Below, piece after piece: positions 16,123-22,602 of a stretch of DNA of 22,602 nucleotides. A program made the position numbers and the translations under genes. Positions within the stretch are counted from its first letter, which is position 1. Each line of letters opens with the position of its first letter. Below the pieces are notes generated by a model. It was given only the letters and a program-made list of their open reading frames with translations, did not search any database and was not told the origin of the DNA. Origin of the DNA: Nitrospiraceae bacterium (GTDB taxonomy: Bacteria > Nitrospirota_A > Leptospirillia > Leptospirillales > Leptospirillaceae); assembly GCA_028064945.1 (NCBI GenBank), contig JAPTWQ010000107.1:1-22602 (forward strand), written 5' to 3'.

Positions 16123-16152
16123 TCCGGCGGCAGAAAGACCCATACCGCCGGA
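16123..16152. terminator. Perfect 8-bp hairpin between convergent genes
   Basis: TCCGGCGG (16123-16130) and CCGCCGGA (16145-16152) enclose a 14-nt loop in the 86-bp gap between the exported-protein gene and the metallophosphoesterase gene. No T-tract follows in either direction, so it is at best a weak or factor-assisted bidirectional terminator. Confidence 0.4.
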
Positions 16153-16188
16153 CACCCCCTCCCGAAGATATTTGCCAGGAGCAGGGGA

Positions 16189-17022
16189 TCAAACCCCGGT
16201 AGGCTCCTCTTCTAAAACCCCTTTCTCGCATCCTTGCCGGACCACCTCCGGCATCTCGCCATCTGGCAAGCGGTCATCCCATCTGATGATCTCAAAGCGA
16301 CCGTCTTCATGCTCACAGAGCGCAGAGCAACTTTCAATCCAGTCACCGTCATTCATGTAGGAAATTCCGTCAATCTGACGAATGCTTGCATGGTGAATAT
16401 GCCCGCAGATAATGCCATGAGCCTCGTTTTTCCGAACGGATCTCGCGACAATCTCCTCAAAATCACTGATAAATGAAACAGCGGTTTTCATTGACCTCTT
16501 TACATAGCCGGCGAGGGACCAGCGCCCATGAATGCCCAAAAATCGCGTAAGGGGAAGCAGCAAGCGGTTCACCCCCAGGAGAATCGAGTACCCCCTGTCT
16601 CCCAGCTTGGCAAGCCAGGGCGCATACTGCATGCAGGAGTCAAACTGGTCACCGTGCAGGACCATGAATATCTTGCCATCGGCGGCAACATGGGTCGCTT
16701 CCCGGGAAAGACTGATCGGGCCAAAGGCAACATGTCCGGAATTCAGGATCGATACCATCCAGTCCGCCATGGGATCATGATTGCCCTGAATATAAAAGAC
16801 CCTTGTCCCGGAACGGGACTTCCTCAGGATTTTCTGGACAACGGTATTGTGTGTTTCCGGCCAGAACCAGCTCCTCCTGAGGCTCCAGAAATCGATAATA
16901 TCCCCCACAAGATACAAGTACTCTGATTCCGTGCAACGGAGAAAATCCAGCAGTTTTTCTGCCTGGCACCCCTTTGTTCCCAGGTGGATATCAGAGATCC
17001 AGATCGAGCGATATCTTGCCAT
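16189..17022 (-). CDS. Calcineurin-like metallophosphoesterase, PlcP/LpxH-type (probable phospholipase C)
   Basis: A 277-residue hydrolase with all dimetal-site motifs: DIHLG (11-15), GDIID (40-44), GNHD (80-83), HGDQFD (123-128) and GHIHHA (207-212). Databases usually label such proteins UDP-2,3-diacylglucosamine diphosphatase (LpxH). However, SWFWPETHNTVVQKILRK (51-68) and the DWIESC segment (228-233) resemble the PlcP branch, which in alphaproteobacteria cleaves phospholipids to diacylglycerol during phosphate starvation. It lies 18 bp after a diacylglycerol-type glycosyltransferase gene, the same partnership as plcP-agt, so lipid remodelling is preferred over lipid A synthesis. ATG 17022 is chosen as start, five bases from GGGGAGG; the GTG at 17025 is too close to it. 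No signal peptide is present, so the enzyme is cytoplasmic or membrane-peripheral. Confidence 0.85.
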   Translation of the reverse strand: MARYRSIWISDIHLGTKGCQAEKLLDFLRCTESEYLYLVGDIIDFWSLRRSWFWPETHNTVVQKILRKSRSGTRVFYIQGNHDPMADWMVSILNSGHVAFGPISLSREATHVAADGKIFMVLHGDQFDSCMQYAPWLAKLGDRGYSILLGVNRLLLPLTRFLGIHGRWSLAGYVKRSMKTAVSFISDFEEIVARSVRKNEAHGIICGHIHHASIRQIDGISYMNDGDWIESCSALCEHEDGRFEIIRWDDRLPDGEMPEVVRQGCEKGVLEEEPTGV

Positions 17023-17040
17023 CACATCCTCCCCGCAAAA

Positions 17041-18252
17041 TCAGAACCATTTGGAAAACGCCCATCTCCCAGCCCGATAAAGCTTCCATGACAAGGAGCT
17101 TCCCCCATCCTTGCTTCTGGTTTCATGAAAGGAGAGCAGGATCTCCTGGCAAACGACCCTTGAAGCGTCCGGACGCCCGCGCTCTCTTGCCCTTTCCTCC
17201 ATGGAAAACAATTCCTGCCGGTTTTTTAACAAATCCTCCAGAAAACAGGGTGGCTTCTCTGCCGGAGAAAGACTTTTGGCCACCCCCCAAGCTTTCAGAA
17301 TATCAAGATTGTCTTCTTCCTGGCCCGGGATCGGAGAAAAAAGAATCATCGGCTTTCCGATGGCAAGACACTCCGCTGTCGTCAAGCCACCGGGCTTTGT
17401 GAGCACAAGATCGGCCTGCTCCATCAAGAGGCTCATTCTTTTCGTATATCTCCTGACCTCGACCGGAAAAGAATAGGAAAACCTTTTCCGGAAAACTCTT
17501 CTGAAGAGAGCCCGGTTGCTCCCGGCGACAACCGTAACGGAGATCGACGGGTGAGATCCGGAGAGCCCTTCAAGCAGCTTTTCAATGGGACCAACTCCAG
17601 CCCCTCCGGCCACGACGAGAAGCTTCAACGGGACCGCTCTTTCGGCTACCGCCGGACATGCCACCCTCGCCCTCTTAAACGAAGGGTGAACAGGAATTCC
17701 CGACACACTGATCTTTTCCTCCGGCACCCCAAAGTCCTTCATCCTCTTGATCGATTCATCGGCGGCGACAAAATACCGCTCAACCCCGGGAGCAACCCAG
17801 AATGCATGGGGAATAATGTCCGTTATCGAAACATAGAGAAGGGGGGACCCCTCGGAGATCAAGTCCGACGACAAAAGTTCCATCGGAAGGAAATGGGTAC
17901 AGACAATCATTTTGGGGGAAAACTCACGAACAAACCGCTTGAATCCGCTGGAAAACAGACGTGATAGAAGCGACCGGAAAAATCTTGCAGGAGGCAGAAT
18001 CGAGAAGGAATGGTCTGAAAAACGATACAAAAACCCCAAAACAGGGGGGAAGTATCTGGCCAGCCAGATATATCCCCGAGGAACGAGGTTTCTGTACAGT
18101 GGATTCATCAGGGAAAGGACATCGATCAGGCAGACATCGTGCCTCTCCCCCCCAGAAACCAGGGACTCAACAATCGCCTCGGCCGCCTTTTTATGACCGC
18201 TGCCGATCGAGGCATACAGCACCATGATTTTTGCCAGACAGGGCTCCTTCAC
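17041..18252 (-). CDS. MGDG-synthase-type lipid glycosyltransferase (GT28-like)
   Basis: A 403-residue GT-B enzyme. The N-terminal MGDG-synthase domain opens with LYASIGSGHKKAAEAI (12-27), the family's G-x-GH acceptor-side motif. The C-terminal nucleotide-sugar domain has VAGGAGVGPIEKLL (214-227), TKPGGLTTAECLAIGKPMI (285-303) and PIPGQEEDN (307-315), as in MurG, UgtP and plant MGD enzymes. The expected reaction is transfer of a hexose or hexuronic acid from UDP-sugar to diacylglycerol at the membrane. Downstream on the same strand is a PlcP-type esterase that could supply diacylglycerol. The start is uncertain: GTG 18252 opens the frame with only a weak ribosome site. A strong AAGGAG (18244-18249) instead sits six bases before a CTG codon (18235-18237), giving MAKIMVLYASIGSGH, the natural family start. 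Confidence 0.87.
   Translation of the reverse strand: MKEPCLAKIMVLYASIGSGHKKAAEAIVESLVSGGERHDVCLIDVLSLMNPLYRNLVPRGYIWLARYFPPVLGFLYRFSDHSFSILPPARFFRSLLSRLFSSGFKRFVREFSPKMIVCTHFLPMELLSSDLISEGSPLLYVSITDIIPHAFWVAPGVERYFVAADESIKRMKDFGVPEEKISVSGIPVHPSFKRARVACPAVAERAVPLKLLVVAGGAGVGPIEKLLEGLSGSHPSISVTVVAGSNRALFRRVFRKRFSYSFPVEVRRYTKRMSLLMEQADLVLTKPGGLTTAECLAIGKPMILFSPIPGQEEDNLDILKAWGVAKSLSPAEKPPCFLEDLLKNRQELFSMEERARERGRPDASRVVCQEILLSFHETRSKDGGSSLSWKLYRAGRWAFSKWF
18244..18249 (-). promoter_or_regulatory. Shine-Dalgarno site that suggests a CTG start for the glycosyltransferase
   Basis: AAGGAG on the minus strand lies inside the frame opened by GTG 18252. It is six bases upstream of CTG at 18237 and 18 upstream of ATG at 18225. 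The spacing fits only the CTG, which would trim five residues and give a family-like N-terminus. Confidence 0.4.
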
Positions 18253-18459
18253 AATCGAAGTTCCAGCCGAATGCCAGATGAGTTTCTGCCTTGAACAATA
18301 AGTTCTTTTTGTAACAGGAGAATCAAGAAGAGGTCATTTTAAGAAAACATGCACCGGAAAATCTGGCTGGAGGATGAAAGGAGAGAAAAGATGGACTTTG
18401 TCACCTGCCTTTTTCATGGCATGATGCTAAAAAACGGATGAAGGGAGCAGACCGATTGC

Positions 18460-19650
18460 ATGGAGACCACAAAAAACACAATCCGCCATAAAAGCTGGCC
18501 GGGGATCGTCTGGGTTCCGCTTTTTGCAAATGGGTTGATGGGGGAGTTTGTCTGGCCATTCATCAGCATCATTCTACAAGGCAATGGTCTTCAGGAAGGG
18601 AGAATCGGTCTTGTCCTCGGACTCGGAAACCTCCTGCCTCTCCTGTTCAGGATCCCGCTTGCCTATCTTCTTGACCGCATTGAATCTCCCACCAGATTCA
18701 TGCTACTCCTTTTCCTGCTCCCTCTCCCGATCCTTCTCATATGCTTTTCTTCGATCCATGACGCCCTTTACGGGGTGATCATTGCCCTTCTTCTATGGGT
18801 GGGCCGGCTCCCCTACCTTCCGCTCTCACTGGCTCTGTTCAACCAAAAGAACACACTCCCTTCCTCACGAAAAGTCCTGAACTCCTTTGTTCTTGTTCAG
18901 CATTTTATCCTGGGCATTGTCGGGCTTCTGGCCGGCGCAGCACTTTATTTCATCGGCATTACCCAAGCCCTGGTGGGAGTCGGCATTCTGACCCTCGTCC
19001 TGAATATCTGGATCGTATCGACATATATCCCGGCAGAAAACAGGATCCCATCCGGAGGAACAAAGCGCGTTCCATTCCTTTTCCCGGGAAAGGCCGAGAT
19101 ATGGATGCTGCTCGCTTTTTTCTCCTTCCACTTCGTGAACGCACCGCTTCTGCCTTTTACCGAACTGTTTCTGCGGGGAATTACCAAAAACAGCAGCTTT
19201 ATTCCTTTGGTCTCCGCCCTGGCGGAGCTGACCATGGTTGTCATGTCCCTGATCTACTCAAGATGGCTTTCAACTCTTCCGATCTCCAGAGTGATTCTTG
19301 CCTCTTTTCTTGCCCAGCCATTGAGACTTTTCGCACTCTCTCATGCCCATTCTCCCCAGGCAATCCTTGCAATTGCCCTTCTCGACGGATGGGGAGCGGG
19401 ACTTTTTGCCATGACAAGCCTGATCTGGGCAAGGGAAAGAGCACGGGAGAATCAGGTGTTCAACCAGTTCGTGGGATATATCGATCTTGCCGTTGTTCTG
19501 GGAGGAGTATTGGGGAGCTTTACTGCGGGAGAGATGATTTCCCGGTGGGGATTTACGGGATTCGCGTCAAGAGACATAGTGCTCTCGCTGCTTCCCCCTT
19601 TTTTTCTCCTGTTCTACCATTTTTTCGCCCGGAAAGAGTCAGCGATCTGA
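18460..19650 (+). CDS. Major facilitator superfamily transporter
   Basis: A 396-residue integral membrane protein with about 11-12 hydrophobic helices in two halves. It begins with a helix typical of MFS_1-like carriers (WVPLFANGLMGEFVWPFISIIL) and the loop GLQEGRIGLVLGLGNLLPLLFRIPLAYLLDRI (about 43-74), in which the conserved G-x-L-x-D/R pattern between helices 2 and 3 appears as RIPLAYLLDRIES. A basic loop around residues 195-208 divides the halves. The substrate is unknown. It is divergent from the lipid glycosyltransferase operon across 207 bp and convergent with the beta-propeller gene, from which only 9 bp separate it. GGGAG lies about twelve bases before the ATG, a long spacing, so translation may be modest. 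Confidence 0.85.
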   Translation: METTKNTIRHKSWPGIVWVPLFANGLMGEFVWPFISIILQGNGLQEGRIGLVLGLGNLLPLLFRIPLAYLLDRIESPTRFMLLLFLLPLPILLICFSSIHDALYGVIIALLLWVGRLPYLPLSLALFNQKNTLPSSRKVLNSFVLVQHFILGIVGLLAGAALYFIGITQALVGVGILTLVLNIWIVSTYIPAENRIPSGGTKRVPFLFPGKAEIWMLLAFFSFHFVNAPLLPFTELFLRGITKNSSFIPLVSALAELTMVVMSLIYSRWLSTLPISRVILASFLAQPLRLFALSHAHSPQAILAIALLDGWGAGLFAMTSLIWARERARENQVFNQFVGYIDLAVVLGGVLGSFTAGEMISRWGFTGFASRDIVLSLLPPFFLLFYHFFARKESAI

Positions 19651-19659
19651 CCAGGAGCG

Positions 19660-21156
19660 CTACCGCTTCATCAAAGCACCCACAGGCACGGCAACGATCC
19701 AGTCCCAGCTATTGGCCAAGTAGGCTGTTCCCCCGACAATCGTTGGGCTGATGATCCCCATTCTCCCACCAATCTTCAGCGAATTGATCTCTTTTCCGGT
19801 CTCCGGATCAAGAAGAAAAAGGGTGTCGCCTCCTGCAATAAAAAGCCTGTTCCTGTAGAGCGTTGGGGCACCCCGGGCGGCCTTGATCCGGCTCCATTTC
19901 CAAAGAACTTTTCCTGTCTTCAGGTCAAGCGCCTCATAGATCCCGTTCACGGGAGATCCCACATAGACCGTATTTCCGTGAATCATCGGAACGCCCCCCT
20001 TGAAAGCGGGCGGCTTGGGCCCGCGCCCCAGGGAGCGGATCCAGAGGGACCTTCCCGTTTTGGCATCAAAGGCTTCCACAACAGGTTCAAGGGTAGGCTG
20101 CCCGTGGATCATCGCAGGATTGGTAACCGTGTCCATGATGACAATGCCGCTTCCAACCGCTGGACTGACATCGCCCATTCCTGTGTTGGCTGCGCCCTTG
20201 ATCGTCTTGCTCCATAAGAGCTTTCCTGTTTTTGCAGAAAGGCTGTAAAGTCTTGGAGGTGTCGCCATCGCCAAAAAAATCCGTCCGTGATCGCAGGAAG
20301 GACTCGACATATTGTCGTTTCCCTTGAGGTGAGTCGTCCAGAGAGGACGTCCCGTTCTTCGATCAAGGGCATGAACCGACCCTGAACCGGTTGCAAAAAA
20401 GAGAACATTTCCGTCAATGGCGGGAGTGGGCATTGCCTCGCCCATCGTCCCCCGGTGCCAGATCAGATGTCCATCATTTTTATCGAGAGCGTAGATCCCG
20501 TTAAAGCTGACATCCATCCCGCGAACAGCCCTGCCTTCCTTCGCAAACCGCTCGACATTCGCAAAATTGAACCCAACACCGCCGGCAGAAAGATAGACAT
20601 AACGGCCCTTGACCAGAGGATTGCCCATCAGGTGATTTCCCACAGGACTCGTCCTCCAGATCAGCTGTCCTGTCCGGGCATTGAGTGCATAGGCAAACAT
20701 ATCATCGCTTTCTGCATAGACAACCCCGTCAACGACACTGACACCAAGGGCATTACCGTAGAACTGGGTCTGGACAGCACCGGCCTCGACCTCGCCATAG
20801 GTTTTTGCACCAAAAGCGATGCGACGGGACAGAGGCCAAGCACGCGCTTCGGCATAGCGCCAGAATACCCCCTGATGAAACCAGTCCGGGGATTTTTGGG
20901 GAACATCAACGGAAGCGTTGTGTTCCGGCCCCTGATTCATCTGTGTCCAGCTCCGGGGGCCAAAAGCGGCATCCGGGCCAACAGGAGCATTTTGGGGGTA
21001 ATAGACACGGTCAAAAGGACCTCCCGGAGCCACAGGAACCGACCACTCATCTGATTGGCCGATCGCGTCTGTCGTTGCTATCGCAATCAGAAGTGCTGCA
21101 AAAACGAAGGCCCCTGCCTGTCGATTTCTCCGGGAAAAATGATTCAGACCCATCAT
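19660..21156 (-). CDS. Periplasmic PQQ-like beta-propeller protein
   Basis: Start chosen at ATG 21156, seven bases after GGAG; the open frame reaches 21261 but would add 35 residues before the signal peptide. The 498-residue product has a basic n-region (HFSRRNRQ), a hydrophobic core (about 15-27) and probable cleavage near AIG-Q (33-34), so it is periplasmic. The rest is a run of seven blade repeats ending in a tG..lW pattern: TGQLIW, DGHLIW, TGRPLW, TGKLLW, TGRSLW, TGKVLW and a last degenerate TGKEIN. Such propellers occur in quinoprotein dehydrogenases and in scaffold proteins such as BamB. I see no adjacent cytochrome or PQQ biosynthesis gene and no lipobox, so neither enzyme activity nor a BamB role is established. 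Confidence 0.85.
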   Translation of the reverse strand: MMGLNHFSRRNRQAGAFVFAALLIAIATTDAIGQSDEWSVPVAPGGPFDRVYYPQNAPVGPDAAFGPRSWTQMNQGPEHNASVDVPQKSPDWFHQGVFWRYAEARAWPLSRRIAFGAKTYGEVEAGAVQTQFYGNALGVSVVDGVVYAESDDMFAYALNARTGQLIWRTSPVGNHLMGNPLVKGRYVYLSAGGVGFNFANVERFAKEGRAVRGMDVSFNGIYALDKNDGHLIWHRGTMGEAMPTPAIDGNVLFFATGSGSVHALDRRTGRPLWTTHLKGNDNMSSPSCDHGRIFLAMATPPRLYSLSAKTGKLLWSKTIKGAANTGMGDVSPAVGSGIVIMDTVTNPAMIHGQPTLEPVVEAFDAKTGRSLWIRSLGRGPKPPAFKGGVPMIHGNTVYVGSPVNGIYEALDLKTGKVLWKWSRIKAARGAPTLYRNRLFIAGGDTLFLLDPETGKEINSLKIGGRMGIISPTIVGGTAYLANSWDWIVAVPVGALMKR

Positions 21157-21649
21157 TTGGATACTCCAATTAAAAAACCATTCGATAGAAACAGATACGA
21201 CTTTCTGATTAAGAACATGCAGATCCCCATGGATTGGATCTTTTATGCCCGGAAGCCACACTCACCAACAGGGAGTATCGCCATGAATCATTGAAAAATG
21301 ATGGAATGCGCGCGAAGAAAAGAGTGAACAGAAAATTTGGGGGCACACCAACAACATGTGATCACTCTTCTTTTGCTGAATTAACACGCTATCAATCAAA
21401 CGATTTCCTCTTTCAGAGACCTTGCATCCGGAAACACTTGCACATTTCCCATCCGGAATCTTAGTCCGTCCAAGAATACGCCTGCCATTCGCCCTATTAC
21501 GAAGGACTCATCGAACAGCTTGAAGTGCAATGGGAAACATGTCATTATATAAATAATAACTTATGAGTTAGTTTTTCTCTAACCTTATTTTATCTTAGGA
21601 AACAAGTGTTTTTATTGCCTCAAACAATCCTGAACCCAAGGAGAACAAA
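21157..21649. other. 493-bp divergent spacer between beta-propeller and small lipoprotein genes
   Basis: No convincing coding sequence. Items seen: a possible minus-strand promoter (TTGGTG, 17 bases, TAAAAG) for the propeller gene; a hairpin ATCATT-GAAA-AATGAT (21287-21302); a direct repeat CATCCGGAA (21425-21433 and 21450-21458); and an AT-rich tract (about 21541-21630) with the dyad GTTAG/CTAAC. The length suggests regulation of one or both flanking genes. Confidence 0.45.
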
Positions 21650-22006
21650 ATGGAAAACAAGAAAAAAAATAAATTATTGACTGCTTCTTTATCGGCAGGG
21701 ATTTTCTTTGTCAGCATGGCCCTGGGAGCCTGCGCCTCACTCAGCGGCGACAGAGCAAGCCGTGCCGAGCATTTTCGCGACCAGGCTCAGAAGCTCGAAG
21801 CGACAGCCGGAACAAACAGCTCCGATTTGAACCATCTTGACGCATCACAAAAATACACAAAGGCAGCGGAACTTCGGCTTTCGGCCGGACGTGAATATGC
21901 CATTATGGGCAATACGGCCAAAGCCAAGGATCAGTACGAAAAGGCTTCAAAAGATTTAGGACGGGGGTCAACCGAAAGCTTGAACATTCAAGGAAATGCG
22001 CCCTGA
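21650..22006 (+). CDS. Small helical lipoprotein
   Basis: A 118-residue product with a strong ribosome site (AAGGAG, seven bases before the ATG). The lysine-rich n-region, hydrophobic core and lipobox L-G-A-C place the lipidated Cys at 28. The mature part is polar and alpha-helical, and residues about 62-105 (DASQKYTKAAELRLSAGREYAIMGNTAKAKDQYEKASKDLG) look like one or two TPR-like helix pairs. This could be a small periplasmic scaffold protein, like other short TPR lipoproteins; no specific family is recognised. The long AT-rich leader (from about 21541) suggests strong or regulated transcription. It has no operon partner in the window. Confidence 0.75.
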   Translation: MENKKKNKLLTASLSAGIFFVSMALGACASLSGDRASRAEHFRDQAQKLEATAGTNSSDLNHLDASQKYTKAAELRLSAGREYAIMGNTAKAKDQYEKASKDLGRGSTESLNIQGNAP

Positions 22007-22083
22007 TCACTGCGAAGCGTTATCATGAGTGTCCTCCCCGCAAAACGCCTTGACGGACAAATACTCTCACAGGAAAAAGTCCT

Positions 22084-22602
22084 TCAGGGTTCTGAGGTTA
22101 TTTGAAAAATGCGGGGGAGGCCCGTTGGGTAAAATCCGTGCAATCTCCCAAATTTTTCAGTTATGTTATTAAGGAAAAAGACCTCTGCCGTATTGGCCGC
22201 AATGGATCCAAGAAAATCCAGGACCGTACAACCTTTTCTGAACAGGATTACGGCATGGGCACTCTCCTCCTTCGCACGGCAACTTCCGATGAGCAGCCAT
22301 CGCGTGGCAACAATCAAAATACGCCGGGAAACTTCAGGGCAAGAAAATCGCTCTGAAAGAGCACTCTTCCGGATGATAGAGACAATCTTGCAATCCTCCA
22401 TGACCTGGCCCGAAAGGTTTTCACTTGAACTCTTGACACGGGAGTTCTTTCCAGGATTTCCGACATCGCGACATTCAGCCGGGAAGTAGCATTTTTCCCT
22501 TCATGGGCTTTCATTTCCATCTGGCCGGTCATATCTTCGAGCGTCACCCTGCACCTTGCACGGCCATGTCAAAGTCAGCCGCACTCAGCCTGCCCTGTGA
22601 GT
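22084..22602 (-). pseudogene. Frame-broken coding remnant, possibly of a methyl-accepting chemotaxis protein
   Basis: No intact gene is seen in the last 596 bp. On the minus strand, protein-like stretches continue across several frames. From the right edge one frame reads RLSAADFDMAVQGAG to a stop; the next frame reads VTLEDMTGQMEMKAHEGKN onward; another holds KIVSIIRKSA; and a shift back gives FQSDFLALK. Joined, the last two resemble the MCP hairpin core (kI-x-x-II-x-x-IAFQTNxLALNAA). A further piece, VATRWLLIGSCRAKEE, loosely resembles VAxEVRxLAxRSAxAAKEI. At least three shifts would be needed, so this is decay, not sequencing error, if the match is real. The rest beyond 22602 is not visible. 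The MCP identification is tentative. Confidence 0.3.

Noticed and set aside
18253..18459. Pho box upstream of the lipid-remodelling pair
   Set aside because: TTTGTCACCTG near 18397 resembles half of a PhoB site, but the second CTGTCAT-like half at the required spacing is missing.
22163..22489. 108-codon plus-strand frame at the right end
   Set aside because: No ribosome site and no recognisable family; protein-like segments are better on the minus strand, though broken.
1..22602. CRISPR arrays, tRNA or rRNA genes, intact insertion sequences
   Set aside because: Looked for regularly spaced repeats, clover-leaf arms and transposase-like frames with terminal inverted repeats; found none.

Overview
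The window looks like chromosomal DNA of a free-living Gram-negative bacterium. It has outer-membrane and lipoprotein genes, a sigma-54 activator, NDH-2 and PEP synthase. Gene composition and style (moderately GC-rich coding, AT-rich spacers, frequent TTG/GTG starts) would fit an acidophilic Nitrospirota such as Leptospirillum. That placement is inference from gene content; no marker gene in the window settles it.

Left block (1-4545, + strand): the tail of an unidentified gene, then a cell-surface set made of a large secreted lipoprotein, a small outer-membrane beta-barrel (TTG start) and a second large lipoprotein that overlaps the barrel gene. Next (4596-9776): an APC-superfamily permease with a cytoplasmic universal-stress-like tail, behind a structured leader. 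It converges and overlaps with a minus-strand pair, an NCS1 nucleobase-type permease followed by type II NADH dehydrogenase. A 60-residue membrane protein is divergent from that pair. Then der (ribosome-assembly GTPase) converges on ppsA (PEP synthase) across a perfect bidirectional terminator.

Middle (14094-16102): a sigma-54 activator with no sensory domain is divergent from a gene for a small exported protein of unknown function. That gene has a textbook sigma-54 -24/-12 promoter, with a palindrome and direct repeat upstream at enhancer distance. This looks like a self-contained regulatory pair and is the most interesting novel unit here.

Right part (16189-22602): a two-gene minus-strand operon pairs an MGDG-synthase-type lipid glycosyltransferase with a PlcP/LpxH-type metallophosphoesterase. 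By family resemblance this could replace phospholipids with glycolipids. It is followed by a divergent MFS transporter, a convergent periplasmic PQQ-like beta-propeller protein, a small lipoprotein behind an AT-rich leader, and at the right edge a frame-broken region that may be the remains of a chemotaxis-receptor gene.
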